A stretch of 64,000 bases of DNA from Chaenocephalus aceratus (Eukaryota; Chordata; Actinopteri; Perciformes; Channichthyidae), in contig JAMFTG010000073.1 of assembly GCA_023974075.1 (NCBI GenBank), forward strand, positions 1,674,001-1,738,000, given 5' to 3'. Shown in pieces: positions 11,745 to 22,890 of this stretch (positions are counted from its first letter, which is position 1; the number at the start of each line of letters is the position of its first letter). The notes beneath the pieces were generated by a model. It was not told the origin of the DNA and did no database searches. It saw nothing but the letters and a program-made list of their open reading frames with translations. The translations under genes were made by a program, and so were the position numbers.

Positions 11745-11954
11745 AGAAGAGGTGCTTATTTTGAATGACGCATGCGTTGTGGCGCAAGCTACTTATAGGG
11801 GGTGATTTCCCCTGACGCTGACGTCAAGATCACCAGCCAATCAGGATTGGCGTAATGAGATTGACGCTTCTGTTTGCTCTGCGATGAGGCACATCCCATA
11901 GTGAGACATCTCACTTCATGTTACTCGTGCTGGGGTTACGTAAGTAACCTATAG
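11745..11954 (-). repeat. DIRS right inverted terminal repeat, extended
   Basis: The reverse complement of the left repeat, plus an extra ~45 bp at the outer end (finishing GTAAGTAACCTATAG). The extra part has no counterpart at the left end but is complemented in the internal region at 11660-11715. Confidence 0.85.
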
Positions 11955-12082
11955 TTTTGGTCGTGTTTAACATCAAAAAATGTAAGGTCATCCACGTTTT
12001 TAAGTCCTTGAGGCAGTCTTGAATTTTATTTAGATGATTAATTTCATCAGGCTTGATTGATAAATATAGTTGAGTATCATCC

Positions 12083-13454
12083 GAGTGGCAGACCGGGGTG
12101 GTGGTTCCCCTTTTTAAAAAGGGGGATCAGAGGGTGTGTGCCAATTACAGAGGCATCACACTACTCAGCCTCCCCGGGAAAGTTTACTCTAAGGTACTCG
12201 AAAGGAGGGTCAGGCCGATTGTCGAACCTCAGATTGAGGAGGAACAATGCGGATTCCGTCCTGGTCGTGGAACGACGGATCAGCTTTTTACTCTCGCAAG
12301 GATCCTGGAGGGGGCCTGGGAGTACGCTTATCCGGTCTACATGTGTTTTGTAGACTTGGAGAAGGCGTATGACCGAGTTCCCAGGGAGTTACTGTGGGAG
12401 GTGCTGCGGGAGTATGGGGTGAGGGGGTCTCTACTCAGGGCCATCCAATCTCTGTACTCCCAAAGCGAGAGCTGTGTCCGGGTCCTCGGCAGTAAGTCGG
12501 ACCCATTTCCGGTGAGGGTTGGACTCCGCCAGGGCTGCGCTTTGTCACCAATCCTGTTTGTAATATACATGGATCTGATTTCGAGGCGTAGTCATGGCGG
12601 AGGGGGTCTACAGTTAGGTGGACTAAGGATTGCACCACTGCTTTTTGCAGATGATGTGGTTCTAATGGCTTCATCGGTCTGCGACCTTCAGCACTCACTG
12701 GATCGGTTCGCAACCGAGTGTGAAGCGGCTGGGATGAGGATCAACACCTCCAAATCTGAGGCCATGGTTCTCAGCAGGAAACCGATGGACTGTCCACTCC
12801 AAGTAGGGAATGAGTCCTTACCCCAAGTGAAGGAGTTCAAGTATCTCGGGGTCTTGTTCTCGAGTGAGGGAACAATGGAGCGTGAGACGGGCCGGAGAAT
12901 CGGAGCAGCGGGAGTGGTACTGCAGTCGCTTTACCGCACCGTTGTGACGAAAAGGGAGCTGAGCCAGAAGGCAAAGCTCTCTGTCTACCGGGCCATTTTC
13001 GTTCCTACGCTCACCTATGGTCATGAAGGATGGGTCATGACCGAAAGAACGAGATTGTGGATACAAGCGGCCGAGATGGGTTTTCTCCGCAGGGTGGCTG
13101 GTGTCTCCCTTAGGGATAAGGTGAGAAGTTCGGTCATCAGGGAGGGACTCGGAGTTGAGCGGCTCCTCCTTCGCGTCGAAAGGAGCCAGTTGAGGTGGTT
13201 CGGGCACCTAGTTAGGATGCCACCTGGGCGCCTCCCTAGGGAGGTGTTCCAGGCACGTCCAGCTGGGAAGAGACCAAGGGGTAGACCTAGGACCAGGTGG
13301 AGGGTTTATATCTCTTCGCTGGCCTGGGAGCGCCTTGGGATCCCCCAGTCAGAGCTGGTTGATGTCGCCAGGGAAAAGAAAGTTTGGGGCTCTCTGCTGG
13401 AACTGCTACCCCCGCGACCCGACCACGGATAAGCGGGAGAAGATGAATGGATGG
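12083..13454 (+). mobile_element. 5'-truncated LINE (I/Nimb-like)
   Basis: Flanked by ATCATCC on both sides (12076-12082 and 13455-13461), a 7-bp target duplication inside the L2 copy. The 3' end is GATAAGCGGGAGAAGATGAATGG, a tail seen on many fish LINE copies. Only the reverse transcriptase and C-terminus remain, as expected for 5' truncation during target-primed insertion. The clade is my recollection and is tentative. Confidence 0.8.
12098..13432 (+). CDS. LINE reverse transcriptase, partial ORF2, still open
   Basis: 444 codons are open without interruption. Motifs in order: [20 protein letters not shown] (RT-1 region), [25 protein letters not shown] (catalytic Asp of motif A), [12 protein letters not shown] (motif B), [10 protein letters not shown] (catalytic FADD box) and [11 protein letters not shown] (thumb). 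A C-terminal part with RGRPRTRWR follows. The upstream endonuclease and any ORF1 are lost by 5' truncation, so it cannot move on its own. The lack of stops against the decayed L2 around it indicates a much younger insertion. The ATG at 12098 is internal to the original protein. Confidence 0.85.
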   Translation: MVVPLFKKGDQRVCANYRGITLLSLPGKVYSKVLERRVRPIVEPQIEEEQCGFRPGRGTTDQLFTLARILEGAWEYAYPVYMCFVDLEKAYDRVPRELLWEVLREYGVRGSLLRAIQSLYSQSESCVRVLGSKSDPFPVRVGLRQGCALSPILFVIYMDLISRRSHGGGGLQLGGLRIAPLLFADDVVLMASSVCDLQHSLDRFATECEAAGMRINTSKSEAMVLSRKPMDCPLQVGNESLPQVKEFKYLGVLFSSEGTMERETGRRIGAAGVVLQSLYRTVVTKRELSQKAKLSVYRAIFVPTLTYGHEGWVMTERTRLWIQAAEMGFLRRVAGVSLRDKVRSSVIREGLGVERLLLRVERSQLRWFGHLVRMPPGRLPREVFQARPAGKRPRGRPRTRWRVYISSLAWERLGIPQSELVDVAREKKVWGSLLELLPPRPDHG

Positions 13455-14235
13455 ATCATCCATATAACAATGAAAGTGTACAGAATGATTCCTTATAATA
13501 TTGCCTAACGGAAGCATATATAATGTGAACAAAATAGGTCCGAGCACTGAGCCCTGTGGCACTCCATGGCTAACTTTGGCTTGCATGGAAGATTCATCGT
13601 TGACACATACAAACAGAGCGTTCAGATAGATAGGATCTAAACCAGCCTAAAGCAGTTCCCTTTATGCCAACTAAGTGCTCTAGTCTTTGCAATAGGATAT
13701 CATGGTCGATAGTATCAAATGCAGCACTGAGATCGAGCAAAACAAGAATAGAGACAAGTCCCTTGCCTGAGGCTATTAGAATGTGTAGGAGCATACACAG
13801 TAGTGGTGGCTTAAAGCCCACCTCCGCTCCGTCCGTTAGATGAGCCTGGTCAGATTTTAAAAAAGAAGTTCAAAACACTGGCATAAAAGTTATAACAATA
13901 ATCTGATTTTAATGGTAAAAAACACAATACGAAATACAGAGTGCCCTGTAACAGAGCACTCCGGGCTCCCCGCTATACTGCCGTGCGATACAGATATCGG
14001 GACCAGCCAGTCAGAAACAGGGGGCATTTTGCATGAATAAACAACAATATATATAGACATATTTGGGGCGGAGATGTCTGTCGGCTCTTCCGTCCCATTT
14101 TACTCCTAAGCGAATCAGAGAGTCCGTGGGGAGGAGTTGGGTCAGTTGCTCACTCCCCTAGGTGTTCTTACTGGTTGGATTAACTTTGGGTCGGGCCCAA
14201 TACAGCGATTCAGAGTTCTGGGAAAAAGAATTTTT

Positions 14236-14530
14236 CTTCTGAACAGAGCGTGAGAGCCTCGGAAGTAAACAAGGTCAGAGTCACTTTTTAGCTTATACCT
14301 GGGTTCACTCCTTTACTTTCCGAAGGAATATTTCACACAAACTCTATTCTTTCCCAGACAATCAAACATTGTACACAGATATATTGGTGCATTACTTCTG
14401 AACAGAGCGTGAGACAGAGTCAATCTTTATCTTCCACCTGACTTCACTCCTTTACTTTCCCAAGGAAGATTTCACACAAACTATTCCTTCCCAGACAATC
14501 AAACATTGTACACAGATATATTGGTGCTTG
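14236..14530 (+). repeat. 159-bp tandem duplication
   Basis: CTTCTGAACAGAGCGTGAGA occurs at 14236 and 14395. It is followed each time by ACTCCTTTACTTTCC and GACAATCAAACATTGTACAC, so a ~159-bp unit is duplicated with small indels inside the LTR-like insertion. Confidence 0.8.
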
Positions 14531-14664
14531 AGATTATATTGGCCCCAGGAAGAACCTTGAAACGAATATATGTGTGTGTGCTGGTGGGAGGAGGTGTATG
14601 TGTGTGTGTGCTGGTATCTGGGTCAGTGAGTGTAAGTGAGAAGGTTTATATATATATATAGGAT

Positions 14665-14760
14665 TACTTTAAAACAGTCCCAAATAATACATGTTCACTT
14701 CAATACAGTTCAAGATAATACCTGTTTACTTTAATACAGTTTAGAACAATATCTGTTTGC
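14665..14760 (+). repeat. short tandem repeat, about three units
   Basis: Roughly 35-bp units built on ACTTTAATACAGTT...AATA(C/T)(C/A)TGTTT, just inside the right edge of the LTR-like insertion. Confidence 0.65.
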
Positions 14761-15369
14761 TTTAAATGTCATTTGTGACTTTAACCAGAGCTGTCTCTGT
14801 GCTATGATGTGTTCTAAAGCCAGACTGAAAATCTTCAAATAAATCATTGTTTTTTAAGTAATCACACAGCTGTTTTGCGACTGCTTTCTCAAGAATCTTT
14901 GAGAGGAACGGAAGATTAGAAATAGGTCTATAGTTGGCTAAAACCTCTGGATCGAGGTTGTGCTTTTTAAGAAGCAGTTTTATCACTGCTACTTTGAATG
15001 AGTGTGGAACATAGCCTGATAATAAAGACATATTCATAATATTTAATAAAGAAGTGCTAATTAATGGAAAAACTTCCTTCAACAGCTTAGTTGGAATTGG
15101 GTCTAACATGCACGTTGATGGTTTAGAAGAGAGAATCATTGCATTTAATTGTTCAAGGTGTTGGCTGAAAAGCATTCTAGTTTACTATCTAGTGTAATAT
15201 TAGAACTTACGTTTCCGGGAGCTGTTGATAACACTATACTGGTCAAAGGCAAGAGGTCATTAATTTTGTTTCTAAGAGTAACAATTGTATCGTTAAAAAA
15301 GCACATAAAATCATTACTACTGAGTGCTATGGGAATAGAAGGCTCAATCGAGCTGTGGCCTGGCTACAG

Positions 15370-16934
15370 CAGGGTTCCCACGGTACCTGGAAAACATGGA
15401 ATTAATTTTTTCATTTTCCAGGTATCGAGAAGTCATGGAAACTGAGCAAAAGTGAACACTTACATGGAAATAGAAACAGTTGTCCTGGAAATTGTTATTG
15501 GATGAAGTGTAAAATAGTAATAAAATGAAACTATTGAGCACAGAATTAAGATGAGTTTATAAAAACACTTTACATGTGAACAGCTTTTACTGTAGATAGA
15601 AATTGATGATCCCGTGTTGTAGAGCATGCTCTTGGCATCCTATATGGTATATTGGATGTTGGAATTTGATGCAGGCAACTTGGTGATATGGACTTTAAAA
15701 GTATAGTTTCGGATTGGTGGACTTCAGGAATAATAACGTTACTCGCGATCTCAATAGAAGGGTCAAATACATGCATTTCCCAGCCAACACGGGAGCCTTG
15801 ACATCTACAGTGAAACTTCTTATGCAAGTTTATCCTCAAATGTAAGTAGCTGTGTTTAACTGTGGTAAACTTGGGTTTATCAACGTTAGTTAGTAAGCAG
15901 TGCAATCTTGCTAACTAGCTAGCAACTTGAGTTTGAGTTTGTTTTGAATTTGGATTTGTTAATGATGGTTAGCAAGCACATGGAGTGCAATCTTGCTAGC
16001 CAACATTCTGTTTGCTAACTAACTAGCTAGTGTTGGCTCGCTTGCATTGCTAGCTAACTACCAATACATTTTCACATTAGGCTGTGACATTACTTCTATA
16101 CTAGTTGACATGAATAGTCTAGTCTTGATACATTTTGTAACATTCATTCTTATATCTACTTTTAGCTATTTTGTGATTTTTCGTTTTTTTCTTAAAAAGA
16201 ATTATACTAGTAAATAGGAACATTTGGGGTGAGACATTTTTGAAAAATCATTGATCATGCCTAGACTGATTCTATACATCTATACTGTTAAGCTAAGCTT
16301 ACTAGTGGGGTTGCTGTACTGAGGAACCACAGGGGAACCAGCCTTATGTTTTCCCTTTTAGGTTCATTAGTAAGACTCATAATCTCAAATGTGTGATGCA
16401 TTACGGGAGTGAGTGACAATGACACGCGGCAGATTCAAGTCACATTGGAAAGATGACTCTCAATACAAGGACTGGATTAGAGAGGTACCAGGAGGAGATG
16501 TCCACAAGGCTTATTGCAAGTTTGCGGCAAGTCATTTGACATCAGCAATATGGGGGTCGCTTCCCTCAAGAGCCATTCAAAAGGACAAACCCACACCAAG
16601 TTAGCTGGACAGCTAAATAATGAAAGAAGAATGACAGATTTCTTGACTACAAAAACAGGGGAGGGAAGAAGCGGCCCAACAAGCCAGGATATCGAAAGTG
16701 ACAGTCAGGTGCCCAGTACCAGCAGTGAACAGCCTACGGAAAAAGGCTCTGGAGCTCAGGGGAAAAAAATGTTTTCAAGCCAAGCTGTATTTGAAGCAGA
16801 GATTCGCTGGGTCATGAAGATGGTCAGGTCACACTTCACAAGCTTCAGGGGCCTATAGATCATCACTTAATATGGTACCTGGAAAATCAGGAGGTAGCAT
16901 GGAAACATTTTTCAAGGCAAGCGTGGGAACCCTG
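15370..16934 (+). mobile_element. 1.57-kb hAT-like element, CAGGGTTCCCACG ends
   Basis: The left end CAGGGTTCCCACG at 15370 is mirrored by CGTGGGAACCCTG at 16922-16934. TACAG on both sides (15365-15369, 16935-16939) is a 5-bp target duplication in the L2 copy. Subterminal GGTACCTGGAAAA occurs at both ends. Five-base duplications suit the hAT5-type group, though I cannot confirm it. It encodes only a zinc-finger fragment. Confidence 0.75.
16413..16858 (+). pseudogene. hAT-type transposase N-terminal zinc-finger fragment
   Basis: The first frame reads FKSHWKDDSQYKDWIREVPG then HKAYCK. A frameshift near 16517 leads to VCGKSFDISNMGVASLKSHS then GQTH. Together they form a C-x2-C...H-x5-H finger. 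I associate this with the N-terminus of a multicopy fish hAT-like transposase, where it would bind the element ends. A Ser/Thr-rich linker (PSTSSEQPTEKGSG) follows and the frame ends at 16858, before any catalytic domain. The parent element is thus a deletion derivative. Confidence 0.6.
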
Positions 16935-18048
16935 TACAGTGCTGAAAAAAAATCTTGCATTATTCTTATTCTCATATATTATTGTAGGCTGCTCTCGCTT
17001 TACACAGTGCTTTCTTATATTCATTGAGAGTAATATGTCAAATTAAATGAGATTCTTCAAGTTTAGTGGAACGCCATATCCTTTCAAGTTGTCTCGACTT
17101 TTGCTTTATTTTGCGAGTTTCTGCATTATGCCATGTAGCTAATCTATGTTGTTTTATTTTCTTCTTTTTCAAAGGAGCAGTCAAATTGTATTCGCAGCTT
17201 ATCTGTAGCACTATCAACAACATGATCAATTTGGGGTGGTGTTTTGTATAAGTTTCCTCCCTTACGTGCAGACATGCTATCGAGTTAAGTATTGGTGGAA
17301 TCTCTTCCTTAAATGTGGCGATAGCACTAACAGATAGGTTTCTGCTGCAGGAGCTTTTGACTAATGCTTTGTAGTCTAGTAACAGTACTTCAAAAGTTAC
17401 TAAGAAATGGTCGGATAAAGCAGGATTATGCGGTTCGACTAATAGTTGCTCAATTTCAATACCATAAGTCAGAACAAGGTCGAGAGTGTGATTATAGCAG
17501 TGGGTTGGTTTATTTACACTCTGACAGAAACCAACAGAATCTAATATAGAGTTAAATGCAACAGTAAGGCTATTTTTATCATCGTCTACATGAATATTAA
17601 AGTCACCTACGATAATTACTTTATCTGTTTTTTATTTAATTCTGAATAAGGACCTGGTGCACGGTACACTGTAACAAATAAGATTGGCTGCAAAGTGTTC
17701 CAGGTCGGATTCGTAAGACTAAAAACTTTAGGCTTTCAAAGGAGGTATAATTTAATTTTGGTTTAGTATTGATAAGCAAACTTGAGTCATAGATTGCTGC
17801 AACTCCACCTCCTCGGCCCGTGCCTCGGGCAATATGAGTATTGATATGGCTGGGTGGAGTGGCCTCATTTATGCTGACATATTCTTCATGTCTCAACCAA
17901 GTTTCAGTGAGACAGCATATATCAATATTACAATCTGATATTACATCATTTACCAATATTGCTTTAGATGCTAGAGATCTTATGTTTAAGAGACCACATT
18001 TAATCTTCCTGTTTTGTTGCACTGTAGTAGTTGTTACATTTACTTTTA

Positions 18049-19027
18049 TTAGGTTATTATGTATGACACCTCTATTAGGTTTACCTTAAATTGTCCATGG
18101 GCAGACACACACACCGTTAATATTGGGTATTTTATTGGGTTCGGAATTCCTATGGATGACTGCCTAGGAGAGAGCGCAGAGAAGCGTCTCAACTCCAGTT
18201 TGTCAAGGATTAAGTCGACAAAGCCCTGAAATGTTTGCCGAAATGAGATTTGCACCTTCCAAAGTAGGATGATCAGACCAGGTTTTCTCCAGAAGGCTGT
18301 CCAATTATTTACGAAGCCCACATTGTTTGCTGGGCACCACCAAGACAACCGGCGCTGAAATGATGACATGCGGCTATACATGTCATCATTGATCAGATTG
18401 GGGAGGGGACCAGAGAAGATTACGGTGTCCGACATTGTTTTAGCATAACTACACACAGACTCCACATTAAGTTTGGTGCATTCTGATTGGCGTAAACGAA
18501 CATCATTACCACCGACGTGAATAACAATCCTACTGTATTTACGTTTATTTTTAGCCAGCAGTTTAAGATGCGCCTCAACGTCGCCCGCTCTGGCCCCCGT
18601 AATGCATGTGACTATGGAGGCTTCGGTCTCTAAATGCACGTGTCTCATAATGGAGCTACCAATAACCAGAGTTGGCTTCTCAGCGGGTGTCTTGCTGAGT
18701 GGGGAATATCTGTTAGATACGTGAACGGGTTGGTGGGGACCTGCGGGTTTCGTGTTATGCCCCTTCTGAACAGTCACCCAGTCTTCCTGCTGCTCGGGAG
18801 TTTCCGGGGGACGGCTAACGAGGAGCAACCTTTTGCCGGTCCGCACCGGCTAACATGGGCTTTACTGTAGCTGAGTTACTTTCTAAGATGCGGAGCCGGG
18901 CTTCTATGGCTATGATCCCCGCCTCCAACCTAACAACTATACTACATTTAACACATGTATCTGTACCAGTAAAGGATGTACAGATGTAGCACTCCAGATC
19001 AGACTCAAATGGGTGTGTCTCAGTCAA
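18049..19027 (-). pseudogene. L2 LINE ORF1: Cys motif, coiled coil and SGNH esterase
   Basis: The first piece (19027 to 18815) begins MTETHPFESDLECYIC and has two C-x2-C pairs (CYIC and CVKC), then a heptad-like stretch EAGIIAIEARLRILE. The frame shifts near 18830 into a 265-residue piece. That piece holds [10 protein letters not shown] (the block-I serine region of SGNH/GDSL hydrolases) and [11 protein letters not shown] (block III, G-x-N-D). CR1/L2 LINE ORF1 proteins are known to carry such an esterase next to a nucleic-acid-binding N-terminus; the cellular role is unclear. The block-V Asp/His residues are blurred by sequence decay. One frameshift separates the halves, so it is not functional as it stands. 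Confidence 0.8.
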
Positions 19028-19040
19028 AAGCCAAGCGGAT

Positions 19041-19388
19041 GCCAGTGGCTGGGGGTGTTGCCAAATTGCGAGAGGGCGTTGCCCAATTTCCCCATTTGTT
19101 CAATTACAGGATTTAACCAGGAGATGGCGCTTCATTCACAAAGACAACTGGGTGTTGTAGAACTTAGTCTGTTTCACTGTTTGCAGCTCTGCAGTTGTGT
19201 TTGCTGAATACTGTAGCATGTAATCACTTATTTGTTACTGTATGGTTTTCACAAGCTACTATAATGAAAAAACATCAATATTTTAGATCAAATAAAGTAT
19301 ATAGTTTGCTTTATGCAGTATATTTCTTGTAATATTGTTGGGGTGTTTTTACACAGTACAGTAGATTGAAGTAAATCAATTTATACAT
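19041..19388. other. possible L2 5' region, no gene
   Basis: Lies immediately upstream of L2 ORF1 on the minus strand and may hold its 5' untranslated region. No second copy is available in the window to fix the L2 5' end. Confidence 0.4.
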
Positions 19389-19475
19389 TAAGATCAGATA
19401 AGATGGACCTTTATTAATCCCGTGGGGAAATTCAGTAGTTCAAACAGCAACAGGGTAAGAGTGAAAAACAGGACG
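19389..19475 (-). repeat. LINE/SINE 3' tail fragment
   Basis: AGATAAGATGGACCTTTATTAATCCCG is the reverse complement of the common fish LINE tail containing GGGATTAATAAAGG. Too short to classify. Confidence 0.5.
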
Positions 19476-19974
19476 GCACAGATTAATAAAATCAAAAATA
19501 AGATGAGCAACTATGAAATAAGAAATGAATAAAACTAAAATGTAATTATCATATCATATATTATAATGTATTGTATTATTAAAGAGCCTGTGACAGCATC
19601 CCAACAATTGTTGTGCAATGAAATATTGGGCTACTAGTAATCTCCAACCGTCAGTTTTAAAAAAGAAAAAAGCGATACCGTTCCGTTAAATATCAATAAT
19701 TTCGAACATCGCGGGGAAATTCCTTCGACTCATTTTGAAGTTTTGGGGGAAGCCGGAAGTGACGTCAATGCGGGAACGCTTCGAGAGCCAAACACGGACA
19801 AAGTGTGTTGTCATGCGTAGAAATGGTGAATTACTGAGATTAGGCACGTTAATAACGTTTTAATGAAGTTGACTACAGTATATTCATATTTGTCAGTGCT
19901 TTCATGTCAATTCGGCGACATAAACATAAATGATCGTGGTGAAGATGATGATTACATTTGGATTAAAAATCGGG

Positions 19975-20230
19975 AGTGAGAGCTGCTGAATTTCCTCCCG
20001 TCGGATGTGATATAAAAACAAATCGATTATTTTTGTGGTTGTAAACTCAAGTGGATGAAACTACATTTATTAGTGCTTTCATGTCAATTCGGCGAACATA
20101 TGATACATTAAATGATCGTGAGGATGATGATTAAAAATCGTTTGTTTGAGCCGGTCTGCATTTCCTGATGAGAAAACAAACCGATGCTTTTTGTAGTTGT
20201 AGTACACCAACAACATGGATTAAACGTGTG
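19975..20230 (+). repeat. dispersed repeat shared with 35153-35410
   Basis: GTCGGATGTGATATAAAAAC, CATATGATACATTAAATGAT and GAGGATGATGATT occur in the same order and spacing at both sites with scattered mismatches. Confidence 0.8.
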
Positions 20231-20370
20231 GTTTTTTTACCACAATGTTGGGGAAATTAATGGATAAAATGCACGGATTATTATTATTATTCCCACTCCG
20301 ATCGGGACACTAGGTCCACCGTTTCCCCGCAACGAGGCTCCCCCCGTTGACAGTTTACGTGGGCTGGGTG

Positions 20371-22322
20371 CAGTGGCGGACTGGCCATCGGGACGAATCC
20401 CGATGGGCCGGTACTGAAGTGGGCCGGTCGGATAAGTAACTAGCACATCCCCCATAGGCGGCGCGTGAGGCTCAGGTTTGAGAAGGCTAAATAACTTCTT
20501 TTACCTGACGCTGCCCGCCTCCGGCGTCTATAGAAAAGAGATCAACTCAGTGTGCGGAGTTTAAATCTCTCAAGTCATATTACAGGATAAAGGAAATACA
20601 GTTTAAACTGCCTTATGCAGAGAAGACGCCGACGTGTCGCACTTAAGCAATCAGTACAGGCGTACGGACCTCGGCGCAAGCGCCTCGGTCCTGCCGCAGT
20701 ACTGTCGTACCAATAATGACGTTCAAGAACGGCCTCAAGTGTATGATTGCGATTCTATAACACAAACTATCATTGTAAAAGAATTTCATAATGTGGGCTA
20801 ATTTGCTCCCAAACCTACACTTTCTGCTTGAGTTAATCTCCGTCAGAAAGTAGTTCCTATAAAGTAGTTCCCTTGGTAACGCTAGCCGATCAATCGAACA
20901 CTCCTGCTTCCCGCTTTACAGTTATTGATATAATTATAGTAAATAATATATTATTAACCAATTTATTGAAAACAATTTATTGACAACAATTCTTGAATTA
21001 GGCTATTTATTTATTTATTTACATATTTATCATTTTGGCTTCAGAATGAAGGTGGATGTTCATGCTGCCATTAAAAGTGCAATTTTTGAAACAGCTCTCC
21101 ATGAACTCCATGCCAGACTTTTTTGCAGGTGGTGCTGTGGTGTTCACGGGTAGGTTATCGGAAGAGCTTTCCTCCAGTGGCCGTTTCATGGCGTGTCCCA
21201 GACCAGCAAAAAGCGCGTTGCTCCACATCTTCTGTTGTCCAGAGATGGAGCCCAGTAGCTGCGAAGCGATGACTCATTGTTATGCCCGCTAACGGACACT
21301 ATGTCTCTGGCCTCCAACCCTGCCTCCGCCAGCCGCTGTATGCAGGTGCTTTCTGACGCAATGGTTTGTGTAACGCGTAGCAGTGCCAGCCTCTTCACTA
21401 ATGCGGGTCATCATGGACCCCAGGCTGTTCACCCCCAAGGGCTCCATGCTATACCACACCGCATCCCCAGGCTTCACCGACTTCCTTGGATGGTGGTAGT
21501 AGAAAGCCTTTGCTGATTCGGGCATTTGCTTTCTTGTTCCAGTTTGAAAAGCAAACTGCAGGCAGTTTGCTTTTCGGCCCAACGGTATACCGTTTTTCTC
21601 AGACGCGGAGGGATACTGACTTGTTGTGAAAAGGCACGTTCTATTTGACCGTTGTTTGATCGTGGAATCAAACACGCCTATTGACCAATCAGAGAGCTTG
21701 CTCACACTTATGTGTTATAGAATTATCATTCATATTACATCATCAATCAGATCATCGATCATATAATATCATAATATATCATATATTTCCTTATCTGAGT
21801 CAGCTTCTCCAGCCTCATCTGGCCGTGCAACACTCACAGTGTCACAGACTGTATGCAGAAGTATTATTTAAACACATGTTGACGAAACACTCGAGACAAA
21901 TGTAATTAAAGTCAGATCCACTCGTGTCTTAGACGTGAACGCGCTCTCAGCTGGAGAGAGAAACCCTGGCTTGATTTTACCGAGTTGATAACCAGCGTCG
22001 TAGGACCCGCTTAGCGAGATCTCGTTTGTTAGTTGGTTGTTGTTAGTTTGTTTGTTACTCAAACATATCCAGGGTCTGTTGAACTGGCTTCGTAGTACAG
22101 GGCACAGGTGGCTAGCAGCGCTAATGTCAAAGACACAGACATTATACATTATATTTGTATTTTACCAGGATGCAGTGACACAAATATTACATATTTACAT
22201 TTACTATCTACAGCACCCGCCGCCCCTGACATCCCCCACTCCCCCCGTTGACAATTTACTTGCGGTACCGAAGTGGGCCGGTCGAGAGTCCTGGGATGAT
22301 TTTTAGTCCCATTCCACCACTG
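20371..22322. mobile_element. CAGTGGCGGACTGG-type inverted-repeat element
   Basis: CAGTGGCGGACTGGCCATCGGG at the left is mirrored by AGTCCCATTCCACCACTG at the right end. Both ends carry GAAGTGGGCCGGTCG just inside. The flanks GCTGGGTG and GCTACATG agree at only 5 of 8 positions, so an 8-bp hAT duplication is possible but unproven. It surrounds a minus-strand tyrosine-recombinase relic. Confidence 0.6.
21019..21705 (-). pseudogene. Crypton-type tyrosine recombinase fragment
   Basis: The frame from 21705 contains YYHHPRKSVKPGDAVWYSME, GVNSLGSMM and RYTNHCVR. The last is the H-x-x-R block of Crypton-like recombinases (the fold also found in domesticated ZMYM/KCTD1/QRICH1 relatives). A frameshift leads to ARDIVSVSGHNNESSLRSYW, giving the second catalytic His and the Tyr nucleophile. 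A third frame ends in ESCFKNCTFNGSMNIH, typical of the C-terminal tail of these proteins. Only the C-terminal half of the enzyme is present, in three frames. Cryptons are not known for inverted repeats, so its location inside one is unexpected. Confidence 0.65.
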
Positions 22323-22890
22323 GCTACATGACCATATGATCGCCCATATTGACGCACCTCATTCCTAAACTTCTAACAGATACAACATAAACTGATCCTT
22401 CAGCCTCATATGAGCTCTCAGACACGTTCAACATTAACCTGTCATCGCTGTCTGAGCTTGCTGCTGTGTGCACCATCGTGCGTTTACATCTGACTGTATA
22501 TATATAAAGGTTTACATGCAGATGCTGGGATCCTGGACGGTGCAGCTGGAGCGCTGTGCCCGCAATGACGTCACCCATCATTTGGCGGGACTTGAAGAAT
22601 CCGCGAGAAGATCCAGAAAATTGTCAACATTGAAGGGCAGATTAATGGTTATCAAAGTACAAATATCCAAAATCAGTTCAGTAACGGTTTTCAAGGGGAC
22701 AATATGTACTCAAATTGATGGGTTTGGATGATGGGGAAAACCGTGTCACAGGCTCTTTAAGTAATATCATACATTAACCCCATTATAGCAGATGCCACAT
22801 TGAATGGATGAACACATTTATGCATCAATAATTACAACAGAGTATTTCTAAATACAAGTTGTAAAAATACTTATATGTATTTAATATTAA

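Larger units (their letters stand above)
13785..14764. mobile_element. ~980-bp LTR-like insertion (possible solo LTR)
   Basis: L2 sequence ending AGAATGT at 13784 resumes with AATGTCA at 14765, giving a 4-5-bp duplication AATG(T). That size is typical of LTR-element integrases. The insertion begins (T)GTAGGAGCATAC and has no coding frame. It contains a TATATATAG motif near 14050 and internal tandem duplications. It lacks the usual terminal CA, so solo-LTR status is an inference. Confidence 0.5.
19579..22760. mobile_element. TTAA-flanked terminal-inverted-repeat element
   Basis: TTAAAGAGCCTGTGACA at 19579-19595 is perfectly mirrored at 22744-22760. TTAA at both outer edges suits Kolobok- or piggyBac-style insertion. 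Its own interior (19596-20370 and 22323-22743) has no transposase. The middle is occupied by another inverted-repeat element. Part of the left half also occurs near 35.2 kb. Confidence 0.7.

Noticed and set aside
12337..13207. Minus-strand frames of 77-129 codons
   Set aside because: Antisense to the clear reverse transcriptase at 12098-13432.
13287..13586. Minus-strand frame containing [13 protein letters not shown]
   Set aside because: Not a separate gene: a chimera of L2 reverse transcriptase with antisense sequence of the inserted LINE.
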